From NCBI GenBank assembly GCA_014621425.1, contig JAANBB010000095.1, positions 1 through 64,000 of the forward strand: a DNA stretch of 64,000 nucleotides. The letters are read 5' to 3'. Below, one piece after another: positions 48,644 to 61,000 of this stretch; positions within the stretch are counted from its first letter, which is position 1; every line of letters begins with the position of its first letter. The DNA comes from Cylindrodendrum hubeiense. Taxonomy: Eukaryota > Ascomycota > Sordariomycetes > Hypocreales > Nectriaceae. The position numbers were made by a program, and so were the translations under genes. The notes under the pieces were generated by a model, which worked only from the letters and a program-made list of their open reading frames with translations, had not been told where the DNA came from and searched no databases.

Positions 48644-48727
48644 GTCCCAGCGACCGTCCACGTCTGTTTGTGGGCTGTCGTCAGCGTCCCACCGACCGTC
48701 CACGTCCGGTTGTGGGCTGTCGTCGCC
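48644..48727. repeat. 42-bp tandem duplication
   Basis: Two adjacent 42-bp copies, starting GTCCCA and sharing CGACCGTCCACGTC and TTGTGGGCTGTCGTC, differ at a few positions near the middle and the end. It lies about 50 bp after the 10-bp array. Confidence 0.85.
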
Positions 48728-49665
48728 AGGTCAGTCTCTTCTGGGCAATGAGTCACGTTATGTGCGGTGTCGGGCTCGAGCGGGCTTGGTCTCGTGAGAG
48801 CCCTGACTCGACTCCCTCGATTGACAGACGCCCTGGCTGACGCCTCGCGGTGTAGTAGATCACGAGGGTCTGGACGCCTGGATCACGGCTGACGACTGGG
48901 GGACCCGACGGGCATATTCGCTTCCCGCAAATGGCAAATGGCAATGGTCGGCGTGACCACAGAGCATTTCCTGATAATCGGGTCCTCATTTCTTGCCCTT
49001 GTATTTCGTATTTGCGCATCCGCAAGATACGTCAGGTGTATGCGGGGAGCATGCACTCGCACGCTTTGGTCCCTCCCTACCTGACGCCTGAGGCTGCCCG
49101 AGCACCATTAAGAAGACACGGACATCGGGCCAAAGGACGCCAACCGTGACCACGGCGTTCGATGCACCTGCACGATTCCGCCACAGACATCATCTCAGCG
49201 CGCATTGACATTGCAGTGTGCATTGGCCTTGGTCCGAGGCTGATCTGATGGCGCTTTGAGGTTCTCGAGGCAGGGAGGGATGTAAGAAAGCAGGAAAGTT
49301 GGAAAGTTGGAAAGTAGCATGGCACTTTGAGTGCTGATCTCCTGCAAGGGTTGTTGTGTTTCTCTCTGCGTGTCCCTATAGGTCAATTGCTGCTTCCGCC
49401 CTTCCTCCTGTTCGCATGCCTTCTCATGGCGCTTCCAATGTGTGGGCAGCTGGCAGCCAGCTGCCCTCATACAGCTGTAGAAGACGTCGGTTCCTTCCAT
49501 CTTTCTGAAATCATTTAGCTCGCATGTGAATCAACCAAAAGAAAATTGGCAGTTGCAATGGCAATGCCCTATAGCACTTCCTTTTCTCGAACTATGCCAG
49601 TCTCGACTGCGTCTCGTCCCTGCGAGTTGCCTCGAGACGCAGCTCAACGTCGTCGCCTGGTCGCG

Positions 49666-49703
49666 TCGTCTTCCACAAGCTCGTCTTCCACAAGCTCGTC
49701 TTC
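49666..49703. repeat. 15-bp tandem repeat
   Basis: Two exact copies of TCGTCTTCCACAAGC and a third partial copy, in noncoding DNA upstream of the large unknown gene. Confidence 0.8.
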
Positions 49704-49881
49704 ACTCCTCAGGATGCGTCTCGAAGTCAGGCTGTGACGGCTGTCAGTTGGCTCGTAATCGCCCTCTCCAAGTTTCTTGGTCTGTTTTGATTGTCTTTGG
49801 TCGTCAGTGAACATTCCCGTATCACTTAGTCCATCTTATTCTCTCTCCCTGCATCTAGAACGCAGGGCTCAATACGACTCC

Positions 49882-52800
49882 ATGGACCTCGAAGAATCTC
49901 GGCAGAGGCCTGCCAGCCAGAATTCCCATTGCAGCACTCATCCATCCCATGGGAAGTCAGGCAACCATCCTCACTCCCGGCCACCTTCACACCAACGCCG
50001 GCCTCTTCGCAGCGTCAACGAAAACGCGACACTCCTCCGGTCTCCTGGCCCACTGGAAAGCATGCTCAAGACCACGACCGAAACAGGCGACATTGGCATC
50101 TTCTCCATCAAGGCCACACCTCCCTCGGTGACATATCATCACCCTCCCCGCCCAAGACCAAGCTTTGGAGATGAAGGCCTCCTTACTCGGCCTCACTCGC
50201 GGGGACTTGAAGATGGATTCGTCCATGATGATCGCAAGGCCCTCCCTTCATACCGAGATACCACATCCGAGATCATTTCGCTGTACGGCTCGTCGACCCA
50301 GCAATCCAACTCGAGATCCTTCTCTCCGTCACTGGACGATGGCCGGCGGTCATACTCCCTAACAACATGTAGCTCGAGACATCTACCTTCCCAGAAGTCG
50401 TCATGCACCTTACAGAGTTTCTCGAGTTCCGGTGGTCTTCAGCGTCCTCGTTCCCCTTACCCGTACCCGACTCGCTTGAAACGACCCGGAGTCCGGCCAG
50501 CTTCCCCGGCCATGACAGATAACGGAGGTGTTGATTACAGTAAGATGGTTGAGCTTGACCGCGTCTCATATGTATGTTCCCTTGAAACATGAGCGCCTTC
50601 TTCGGGGCAGCAGACTAACTGTTCAAGCGAACTGGTCACGGGTCCTACAAACCGACATACTACTCAAGCCACCGCCGTCCACCGCCTCTTTCTCTGCGAC
50701 CTGAATTCAACAGATCAACATCCTCGTTGCCTTCACGGGCGTCCCCTGGTCCATATTACCACGGACCTGGGCCACACCGTTCTAGAACTCCCAATTCGAT
50801 AAATCCCTGGGGCTTTAGGCCACCACGTCGACAACAAGACTCTAGCGACCAAAGTATCCGCTCAGCCAGTTTGACATCTATCGTGGAAATGTACCAGAGG
50901 CCCATGAATAAGAGTAGACAGGGGCCACCACTGCGTTCCATGGGTTCGTTCTACTATGACTACACTGAGGAATTCGAGACAAATCCTCAACAAAGATTCG
51001 ATCCTGCCGCTCCTCTTTGTCCGATTCCCCGGCGTACGGGCAGTATTAGTCGACCCATGGTCTTGAGAGAAGACAGCCATGGCCACCTAGGGATCGGATA
51101 TGTCTCAGCCGAGGGCCAAGAGAGAGGACGTGAGAAGGATATAGTCGAAGGTAGAGTCTTACCTCCAACTAGGCTACAGATGCTAACGAAGTTCTAGATA
51201 AAACCGTCAGCACTGTTCGGATGGAAGTGGCAGAGCTTCCATTACCCAAAAACGATTCCAATCAGCTAAATTTCAACCCTTCCCAACCCATCGAACTAAA
51301 CCAAGTGCAGGCGAGTCCCTATTCGATTGGATGTATCAATGGCGATGACAACATTGAAGCCTTGCTACTTCATACCAGACTTGTGAACTCGAGATCAGCC
51401 CCACCTGCGTCATTGAGGGTAGAGATTGGAACTGGGTCTGATACGGATCTAGAGCCATCACCAAGCTCCGAAAGTACACCGAGTTCTCATAGGAGCGAGT
51501 TGTGGCAGTCGTCCAGGCCGCGGGTCAGGGGACCTGAAGTCATTAACCCTCCCAGAAAGCGAGGGTTTCATTCCATCCCCCGAAAGTCGAGGCATATTCT
51601 AAACCCGGCGCTGTTAGAGACTGTTGACACCATCGAAATCTTTGATAACCCCACAGACATACCTGTAGGCAAAAAGGAGGTTGATGTGGTTCCATGCATT
51701 ACCCCGGGCACACAACAGACGAAGTTGGAACATGGGGGCGAAATGCCAGCAACTCATCCACGGTCTCCAAAACAATCGCCTCAACCACAAAGACACAGCA
51801 ATGGGCCAATAGGCAATTGCCACTTAGGAAAGCACCGACGGAACCCAGCAACTACTTGCATCGTGCCCCCCGACACATCAGACACTGCTACCCTGAACCA
51901 CTCAGCCGCGAAGGCAGACACCCCTATCCTATCGCCGAACCCAATTTCACCTGCACATCAGCTGAGGCTGACGAACAGCATCCCGCAGTTGATGAAGGCC
52001 CTGCCTCCTTTACCCCAAGAGGCGCAGCAACTATGTGAATCACCTCTTGGAAGCTTGTCAACGGAACCAGAGATTTCCACGGGGTTATTATTTACTAGTC
52101 CAGCCAAATCTTTGGTACACTTCAAGTGCGAAGAAAGCTCTAGCTTCTTGGCTCCCAAGGGCCTCTCTGATGAGGATAATTCGGACGCATTAAAGACAAA
52201 GTCTCGAACAAAATCATCGAAATTCAAGATTCGAATGAAGTCATCCCGTTATCCCAACATCGAAAGACAGCCCAATGCAAGCCTCGCGGCAGAGTCAGTG
52301 GGCCATTCAAACGACCACAAAAGACCAAGACTCAAGCTCAAGATATCCCGTACTCACCTGGTTCAAGAAAAGACAATCCAAACCGGAACAGTCATACGCA
52401 GTCCCGGACTCAAACAATGTAGTTCTTTATCAGACCTGAGCAACCGCCCAAAAAAAGACCTGTTCACTGGCCGTTGCAGCCTTGAAGAAGTAGGCTTCGA
52501 TAAAAAGACGTATCATGGACTCGGGAAAGGTGGACTGAAAGCGATTCGTGAAGGGAAAGGACCTGAGCCATCTCCTAAATCATCAGATCAGTTCGACATC
52601 CCTTACCCACCGTCGCTTGGCAGAGGGCAAGGTTCAACAATCAACCAGAGAGTAGATGTGGAGTTCGGGAATGACCAACAACTAGCACATAAAACGGCGT
52701 CAACTGGGAATCGACGCGGCTTACGACAGAAGGTGTCACTGCTTCGACTCCGAGTCCCTGGGTTTCCCCCACCAAAACCTAGGAGATCTAGACAAGATTC

Positions 52801-53023
52801 AGATCCATTTGGAAGCCATCGAAGATCATCATCACCCAAGTTAGTCAGTGACAAGTCTTCGGATGGGTACGGCGTCATGGTTCACCAACGTCATTCAAGC
52901 TCAATTCGACCGGGTAAGCGGCATCGACGGGTCCGACGGTGGGCGTTTGAGGCAAGACGTGCTGTGCGATCATGTGTGAGGAGGACCTTGGATCGGTCTT
53001 CGCACTCGAGCGGGGAAGAATGA
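49882..53023 (+). CDS. Large disordered Ser/Pro/Arg-rich protein of unknown function
   Basis: I do not recognise this protein. There are three exons: 49882-50571, 50628-51150 and 51198-53023, with introns GTATGT..CAAG and GTAGAG..CTAG (47 bp, branch GCTAAC), giving 1012 residues. ATG 49882 (MDLEESRQRPASQN) is preferred over in-frame upstream codons because its context is better (CTCCATGG). The chain is rich in Ser, Pro, Arg, His and Gln and is probably disordered throughout. A more regular segment, DYSKMVELDRVSY, ends exon 1. Several KxxK/RxR patches could be nuclear signals (PRLKLKISRTHL; FKIRMKSSRYP). The C-terminus is strongly basic (RPGKRHRRVRRWAFEARRAV). No enzyme, membrane or DNA-binding domain is visible. 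It is probably a fungus-restricted regulatory or scaffold protein, but that is a guess. Confidence 0.75.
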
Positions 53024-53521
53024 GTGTTGTTGGCCAATAGGTCATTTTGGGCTCTATTCTGGATCAGATTATCTGTGATGGAGACGATTGGTATGGTATG
53101 TCCTGAAAACGCAAACCGCGGCGTGTCTTGTAAGTCAGTTGCGATCGATGGGGCCAATTATTGTTCGTTGTTAAGCTCGGGGTTGCAATGGAATCCCGCG
53201 GCTTATGCATATAGATATTAGAGCGAGTCAACTGAGAAATAGAAACTTAAACGACATTGCAAGTTTCTTCTTAAAAAATCGATATGGTTTGTTGATAGAA
53301 TGGACAAATATGAAAAGAGTACACTGTGTGGACATGCAGGTCGGCTTTCAACCCACACTTATGTAAGAGAACAGATTTATGGTTGTAGATATCAATAATG
53401 AAGAAGCAGATATATTATGGCTCTATATAAATGTCTAAAACATCTAATTGGGTGGGTATCATCGCAAAAATTTCAGAATGTATCGCCTAAAAGACAAAAA
53501 TAGATATATCCTCCAATATCA
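53024..53521. other. Convergent, AT-rich 3' region
   Basis: This 498-bp spacer lies between two genes ending toward each other. From 53220 it is markedly AT-rich, consistent with 3' UTRs. No gene was seen. Confidence 0.6.
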
Positions 53522-55721
53522 TTACTGAGCCATGGTCTCGTTCAAATTATGCCAAAAGCTGCAGCGTTCCGTCTCATTTTTGGGGACAGTTTCCATGGTG
53601 GAGTTTTGGAGCTGCAGAACTAGGCGGCGCTGAGTATCACCCCAGGGGAGCCAGCGAGGAGCGTCATCGTAGCGGTAGGGGTTGGGGTCGAGGGCGCGAA
53701 CGAAACTGATCCAATAGTTCATAACTATAGGAACGATGTCGGCATTGTAGGTGAAGTAACTGGCAGCGGAGTTGACCATGGTAGGGCCAAAAACGGCTGG
53801 GGCCTCGAAGACGTGGGGAACACCCCTGCCGGAGGCAATGGAGGCCTTGTCCTGGAGGTTGTAGCGGTAGGAGAAGATGGTGGCGTTGGCGGAGGAGGAG
53901 TTTGCAGCACGGAAGGCGTTGAGGACGTTGTTTGTCGGGCAGATAAATGTGGCTTCGCCATAGGCTCGTGAAGTTGAGGGAAACCAAGGGGCACGGGTGG
54001 GCAGGGTGTCCTCGATGGGGTACTGCTCAAGCATGGAGTCGGTGTTGTTGGTGTTGAGGCCGGGGTAGTTGTCCTGCATAAAGCTGACGAACTTGTCTGA
54101 GTCGGAGGCGTTGGGGACAAAATTGGAGCCCTCTTGTTGTACCATCTGTGTAAGCTGCTGTTCATATTTGAGAGATGAAGGGAAGGGGGAAGAAACATAC
54201 CATTCGTGCAGGATCCAATTAGGACGGGGACCTTGATGAAGTCTCCTTCTTTGAACATAGCATATGGTGTGTCGCGCAGGAAATCCCCATCCGTACATGG
54301 AGTCCAGTAGAAGTTGGGTGAGTCGGTACGGCCGTAGAAGGCCCTAGGGCGGCTGATTTCCTGGAGCTCTTCCTTGTCCTTTCCGCGGAGACAGTCCATC
54401 TTATCGTCGGCGTCGTCACAACCCGCGTCAGCGACGACCCGGTCGTACTGGTACTCGAGATCCGAAACATTTTGCTGGCCGGGGAAGAAGGTGGATTCGG
54501 CAATAGCGCCTATGAACAGGCCATCGTCGCGGCCCCCATACGCGGCCAGGTGGAGAGCTACGGAGCCAGCACCGGCAGACATGCCTTGAATGACGACGTG
54601 GTCGGGATCTCCACCAAACTGGTAGGGGTTAGTTATATTTTGGCTCCGGAGGACAAAGGAGTTGGAGAGAATGGAATCGGGAAAGATTTGGGAAGTTGAG
54701 GTGGCGCTGTACAAACCTTTGAGATGTGCTTCTGTACCCATTTGAGGAGGAAGCGTTGATCTAAAAGACCGGCGTTGAGGTCGCCGTCGCTCTTGACGTC
54801 GTCTCCAGCGAGGAAGCCAAAGAGGCCGACGCGATAATTGAAGCTGACGAAGACCATGTTCTTGTCCGAGGTCTCAACCATGAGCGAGCCATTGGTGGTT
54901 GGTCTTGAGTTGGACATGTAGCCTGCGAGATGGAGTTAGCAACGGAACAGCGACAGACTCGTGCACACAAAGAGGTCTTACCGCCACCCTGGATGAAGAC
55001 CATGACAGGGAGCTTTGCGTCGGCCGCAGAATTTGGACCCCAGACATTCACGAAGAGGCAGTCCTCATCGCGCGAGGCGCTGAGTTTCTGTCCAACTCCT
55101 GGGCAGAAAGCGCGAAACTATTTGAGGGACAAGCGATTAGTGATGAATGAAAGTGAGGGTTGGTGAGAGTGGCTTACTCTCTGAGCACTCTGTGTGGGCT
55201 TGGTGTGCTCGGGATCGACGGGAGCACGCCACCGCAGGTCACCAGTGGGCGGCTTGGCGAACCGCATCCCGAGGAATTCGTTGACGCCGTTGTCAAGAGA
55301 ATTACCCTTGTACTTGGAGTAGCCTAGGTCAACGGCCGGGCCGTCGCCGAGCCCGTCGCCGCTCCCGTTGTCACTCCCATTGTCTCTCTGTTGACAGAGT
55401 TAGTTTGTGATTGATTCATCGGGTTCGATGGTAGGAACTCACGTTTCTCAAGCCATAGTATAAGCCCAAACCAAGAGCGAGCAGCACTAAGGAGATAACT
55501 GCAACCAATCCGATGAGCAAGTTGCGTCTACGCCTGGGATTGGGCTTGGCGGTTGCTTGGATGTTCTCAGAGTCGCTGTTGGAGGATGTGATGGAGTTGG
55601 CATCGGAGTTATATGAACTATTTGGGTTGCTTGAGGCAAGTAATCGCCGGGTGGGATCACTGCGATTGGTTTTCTGGCTGGCAGCGGCAGTTATAGTGGA
55701 TGGCGAGAGGGAGGAAGCCAT
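53522..55721 (-). CDS. Membrane-anchored type-B carboxylesterase/lipase
   Basis: This alpha/beta-hydrolase of the type-B carboxylesterase family hydrolyses ester bonds; its substrate is unknown. There are six exons: 55721-55443, 55387-55178, 55117-54982, 54922-54717, 54618-54201 and 54132-53522, giving 619 residues. The protein has a Ser/Asn-rich cytosolic N-terminus, an RRRR stop signal (63-66) and one membrane helix (about 67-88), so it should be a type II membrane protein with its catalytic domain in the lumen or outside. The oxyanion loop is FIQGGGY (about 205-211). The triad is Ser291 (GMSAG), Glu417 (TNEGSNF) and His523 (GVPHVF); the spacings match acetylcholinesterase-like enzymes. Intron 5 ends in AAG rather than CAG/TAG; this acceptor is required to keep Glu417 and the frame. 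N-glycosylation sites (NSS, NAT, NST, NET) are frequent. Confidence 0.88.
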
Positions 55722-56049
55722 CTCGCACTCTTTGTGTATTTCTTTCTAGCCCCTTGAATTAAAGCGGTGCGCAAGAGGAGGGAAGTAAATATGATGGAAA
55801 AGGAGAAAATAAATGGCAGGCGGCGCACTGAATGGAAACCCCAAGTCAATGATGTGGTGAGTATATGCTCGCTGGTGAATATAGGCTCGAGAGTAGAGGA
55901 AACGACATAGGCCAATGTAGGAACCAACCAAGACACGAGAACAACAAAAGCGAAATTCAAAGCACAGGAGGACCCGAGTAACAGAGCTGATTATAATAAA
56001 AATAGGACTGAAGGTCTGTGAGGCGCCGGGAGTCGGAGAGCGCAGGGCG

Positions 56050-56110
56050 GCAGACCCAAGTCGCAGACCCAAGTCGCAGACCCAAGCCGCAGACCCGAGT
56101 CGCAGACCCA
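56050..56110. repeat. 13-bp minisatellite, nearly five copies
   Basis: Four full units of GCAGACCCAAGTC (variants AAGCC and GAGTC) and a partial fifth unit. It is the third 13-bp-period array in the window, with its own unit sequence. It lies about 330 bp upstream of the esterase ATG. Confidence 0.88.
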
Positions 56111-57020
56111 CGAGTGAGACGTCGACACAGACGCAGACGCGCCGTTAGTGCTAAAAGACGGCCAAGACTACGGCATATCCACCAGGAAGCCACCCAACAA
56201 CCATGTAATGATTACTCGGTGGACGGGGTTGGACGGGGTTGGATGGATGGAGTGCAAGGCCCGTTGGTGCCAGTGCCAACGCCTGGTGTCATTGAACATA
56301 GCCATTGGACATAGCCATGGTATCCATCCATACCCTGGGCAAATCCACAGCAGGGCTGGAGGATCCATGTTGCTTTTTTGGATGTGTGCTCCGCTCTGTT
56401 ATGCCTTGCTTTGTGTTTGTGTAGGTAGTCGGTCAGTTGGTGAGTCTGCCTGTCTGCCTAGAGGTATCAAGAGTTCTCGCCATCACGTGTGCTGACATGT
56501 GCCGTCTGCTGTTCCTACCCAAAGTACATGGCACTGATGCATGAATAAGTTGCACCACTCTCACCCTTCACCCTTCCTGCTGCACTGCACTCACTGCACT
56601 GCCACTGCCCGCCCAATAGCAGTCACGAATATCTCGCTGTTGGTGGCTCGCCGATGGTAGCACGTTGTTGGTTGACTCGCTGGATCCTCCGGGCACTTCA
56701 ACGCTGGGACAATCTGCACCTCCATCCCTGGTTGAGTAGTGGCCGTCAAGTGGGTGTGTCGCGGGTGTGCGTAAAAGTGGGAGCGAGGGCGAGAGCCGGC
56801 GAGCTCGGCAACTGGCACAACGCCAAGCCATTGAGAGTGCCAAAGCAGCATGGTCCACAGTACTTCTTCTTCTTCTTCTTTTTCTCCTGAAAGTTCAGCA
56901 TCATTGCGTGCGCAGGGCTGAGCTACGCTCGAGTCTAGGTTCCTTGTCCGAGCCTGCATGAGATAGGGCTTCGGTGTGTGCTGCGGGCGGGTGCGTTGGG
57001 CCGGGAGATGATACAGTAAG

Positions 57021-57122
57021 TACACTGCATGGATGGTCGGTCGCTGCTATGGTCGGTCGCTACGATGGACAGGACAGGACATATGATACACTGGCTGCAT
57101 GGATGGTCGGTCACTGCTCATG
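57021..57122. repeat. Nearby direct duplication of about 32 bp
   Basis: A TACACTG...GCATGGATGGTCGGTC...CTGCT block at 57021-57052 recurs at 57087-57122 with small insertions. Shorter ATGGTCGGTCGCT and AGGACAGGAC repeats lie between. This is a local slipped or unequal duplication in noncoding DNA. Confidence 0.75.
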
Positions 57123-57538
57123 GAAACCGCCGGCTCCGCCCAGCACCACCACAGACCCGTCATCTGCCCCGTCTAGCCGTGTAACACTACCACGTCAATG
57201 TGCAGCGTAGCCGATAACTATTCTACGAGCCGGTCACTGCCAGTCATCATTATACAGGGGGACCAGAGCGCCTAACTCCACTATTCCCGTCAGCTTGGCC
57301 GGCCGGAGATCGCTTCATTGGCTGAGCCTTTCACACCCTTGCATCTTACTGACTCCCCCGCCGAGCCTCAGAAGACCCTGGAAACTGCAGTTTGGGGCTG
57401 AGCCAAGGGGAAACGCCCAGAGCCATGCCAAGATAGGCATCTATCCTCGAAGATTTACAACCAGTCATACAGTCAGACCAACCCGATGGTGATTGCCGAT
57501 GCGTTGTAGGTCATCCGCCGTCACATTATAGCATGCTG

Positions 57539-57577
57539 CCCACCACCACCACCACCTCCTCCTCCTCCTCCTCCACC
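57539..57577. repeat. CCA/CCT trinucleotide repeat
   Basis: Six CAC triplets followed by about six CTC triplets and two more CAC. A microsatellite in noncoding DNA. Confidence 0.8.
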
Positions 57578-58064
57578 ACATCCCAGCTTGGTCATCGCCT
57601 CTGCCGGTCTTCCCCGTTTAGATGTCTCTTGTCTATATCTGATGCATCCGCATACCCGCCGCTGCGGATCCCCCGCGAGCTGGCCAACCGCAAACACAGC
57701 CGCCAGGATCAGAGGGACCAAGGATGATCCCATCATCCTCTCAGTGGCGCGTGCTTAAGCGTGCAATCCCAACCAACAAAACGGGGCGCAGGGAAAAACG
57801 AGAAGCAGCCGTTGGCGGATTTTACCATCTCGCATTGATGTAATACAGTTCAGTTCTTGGCACGGCTGCACAACACCACATGGCCCGATGCATCTGCATC
57901 CGGAGCCCTACATACTATGTAGTATGTCATCAAAGCCTCCTTGCGGCTGTGTTTTCAGCCCTGCACATCGACACTCAGTCATGATACAACGATCCTTCTC
58001 GGCTCTAACCCGTTTGGCCCCAGTTCTCATTGTTTACTCTTATTCCCCTGCTCCATGATGATAT

Positions 58065-61000
58065 TCACTCAGCCTTCTTGCCCCATCCTCCACCTCCAGG
58101 AGTCTCGATCACGACTCGGTCACCCTTGGCCACCTCCACTGTGGCCTTGCCACCAAGGCTGATGATTTTCACCGCTCCCTCGTCGTTTCGGGTAACCAAC
58201 ACGTTCTTACCCATGCTACCGTCCTCGCCCCCATTTCCGCCTCGAGGCGCCCGGGATCGCCGCTCTGTTAGCAGGCTCACTTTGATGCCCTCCTCGCGGA
58301 ACTCGATGTCTCGCACGATGCCGTCTCCTCCCTTCTGAGCTCCGTCTCCTCCAGACCCTTCGCGGATGCCAAACCGGTGCAGCAGGCACGGGTATCGCTT
58401 CTCAAACACCTCTGGGTCTGTGATGCGCGTGTTGGTCATGTGCGTGTGTACACCGCTCTCGCCCTGCCATGTTGGGCCTGCTCCGGAACCACCGCCAATG
58501 GTTTCATAGTATCCGAACCCGGGGATGTGGTTGCCGGTTGCGTCCTTGCCACCCTTTCCGAATGTGAGGTTGTTCATGCATCCTTGACTGTCTGCGCACG
58601 CCTGGAAGGCCTTGAGGATTACGTCCGTGATGCGCTGCGATGTGAGCACGTTACCGCCGACCACGCTGGCCGTCTTTGACGGCGCCAGCAGCGATGAAGG
58701 GGGGATGTTGATGGTGATCGGGGATAGGCATCCTTGGTTGAGAGGGACGTCGGACTGGATGAGACATCGGAGAGAGTAGATGATGGCAGAGTGTGTGATG
58801 GCTACTGGCGCATTTGTGTTTCCGTAAACCTCGGGTCCAGTACCGCTGAAATCAAAGGTAGCAGAGCCATCCTCGGAGATGGTCACGGCCAAGGAGATGC
58901 ATGAGCCATCATCCATATAGTCGACTGCCTTCAATGGTGCCCCCGATGATCGCTCGCGAACCCTTTGCAGAAGTTCTCGCACAGATCGCTCTGCAGTTTC
59001 TTGGATTGCGTACATGTAAGTCTGTACAGTCTCGAGGCCATTCTCCTCGATGAGAGCGCGCACAAGGTGAACACCCTTGTTGTTCGCCGCAACCTGCGCC
59101 TTGAGGTCGAAGAGGTTGTCAGCCAGACAGCGCGTGCCGGAGCAGCCAGGATGCTTGGCAGGCTCGACGAGCAGCAGCTCAGTAATTCGCTCCTCATTGA
59201 AAACTCCCTGAGTAACCAACTTCTCTGCCTCAATGGCTGCTCCTTCTTCCGCAAGAGTCTTCGATGAAGGAGGCATAGATCCTGGCAACAGTCCGCCAAT
59301 GTCCGCGTGGTGACCGCGAGACGCCACGTAGAACACAATATCGCCCCGGTCATCGAAAACGGGAGTGATGACTGTGATATCGGGTAAATGCGTGCCACCA
59401 CATGACGGGTGGTTCGACACAAGGACATCTCCGTCTTGGAGCTGGCCCTTCCATCGATTGTGTTGGTACTTGACAGCAAACTGCATGGATCCCAAGTGGA
59501 CAGGTACATGCGGCGCGTTGGCCACTAAGCCGCCATCGGGGGAGAAAAGAGCACAGGAGAAATCAAGTCGCTCCTTGATATTGGTAGAAACAGCAGTCTT
59601 CTGGAGGGTGCGTCCCATTTGCTCCGCAATAGACATGAAGCGGTGTCCAAAGATGGATAGCTGAATCGGCGAAACCTCCTTCTTAGACTCAACGGCTTTC
59701 TGGGGCTGGGTTGCGGAAGAAGTGGCACCAGTTTCAAGATCGATCACAACGCAGCTATCTGTAATAGTCGCGGTGCTGCTGGGGACAACAAGAATGGTAA
59801 GGGTCTTGTCGAGGATGAGAGCAGGACCGTTGACCTGAACGCCAGCGGCCAGCTCACTAAGAATGTATACGGGGGTATCAACGTGGCCAGCCGACGCATC
59901 AAAGCACACCTGCGTCGTCTCCTTGCGGGAGGGCGCAGCAACTCGAGTGATCTTCTTCAGCTGCACATAGGGGCTCTCCCCCTGGTGTGACGCGGCAGAG
60001 CCAACGCCTCGGACTCGGAAGTCATCAATCAAGAGTTTCTTTCCAGGGGACTTGAAGCCGAACTCGCGCATGTGCCGCTTCTCGAAGAGAGCTTGGAAAT
60101 CACTCTCCTCTCCGCCGTCTCCCTCCTTAAGGATCATGAAAGAAGTGGCTGAGCCCTCGTATCGGAGGTTGAGGTACCGCTCGTGGACTACCTGGTTCTC
60201 AGGGATACCTTGGCCGACGAGTTGTTCGGTAGCCTCCTTTGCGAGCTCCTCGAGTGCGGCCTCGGTCTGCTTCTTGGTAGATTCGCTGTACTCAATGGCA
60301 CCAGGGCGCTGCGCCTCGTGCACCACATCGGCCAGCGAGAGACCATATGCTGAGAGAATTGATGAGAACTTGTGGACAACAACTCTTGAGATTGAAAGCG
60401 CCTTGGCTAGGGAGCAGGCGTGCTGCCCACCGGCACCTCCAAAACATGCTAGGAGATGATCGGATGTGTCGTAACCTCGAGCCTCGGTCAGGGCACGAAT
60501 AGGTCGAGCCATAACTTCGTCCGCAACACGGAGGAAACCGAGGGCAACAGCTTGAGCCGAGAGCTCTGCCTTGCCATCTGCACGGTTATCCGCATTGATT
60601 TTGGCACTCAACTCTTCAAACTTCTGGGTTGTGATCTCAAGTCCCAGCGGCTCGTCTTCGTTGGGGCCGAAGATCTTGGGGAAATACTCGGGCTTAATGC
60701 GCCCAAGAAACAGGTTCGCATCGGTGACGGTAAGAGGGCCGCCCTTGCGATAGCAGGCTGGACCAGGGTGTGCACCAGCGGACTCAGGGCCAACAACGAA
60801 GAGACCTCCTCTCCAGAATAACATGGAGCCGCCACCTGCAGCGACTCTAACATGTTGTTAGCAGTGGACTATTGTATAATGGGAACAGTAACTTACGTGT
60901 TAATATCCAGTTGAGGAGACTGAATCGAGATCCCGGCAGTCGTGGTCTCAAACACATGCTCGTATGTGCCAGAAAATCGCGAGCAGTCGGTCGATGTGCC

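Larger units (their letters stand above)
47886..49881. other. 2-kb spacer with three tandem repeats
   Basis: No gene was supported. The left end is the CT-rich (minus sense) promoter of the small unknown gene. The middle carries a 10-bp and a 42-bp tandem repeat, and the right part a 15-bp repeat, all listed separately. The last 100 bp form the leader of the large unknown gene. Confidence 0.55.
55722..58064. other. 2.3-kb spacer with tandem repeats
   Basis: No gene could be supported. The first kilobase should be the promoter of the esterase. A 13-bp minisatellite (56050), a dispersed duplication (57021 and 57087) and a triplet repeat (57539) lie here. The right end is the 3' UTR of the 5-oxoprolinase gene. 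Confidence 0.55.

Noticed and set aside
53725..54741. Minus-strand frame of 338 codons inside the esterase locus
   Set aside because: Its first part reads through intron 4 and its last part is an out-of-frame shadow of exon 6. The spliced model keeps the whole catalytic triad.
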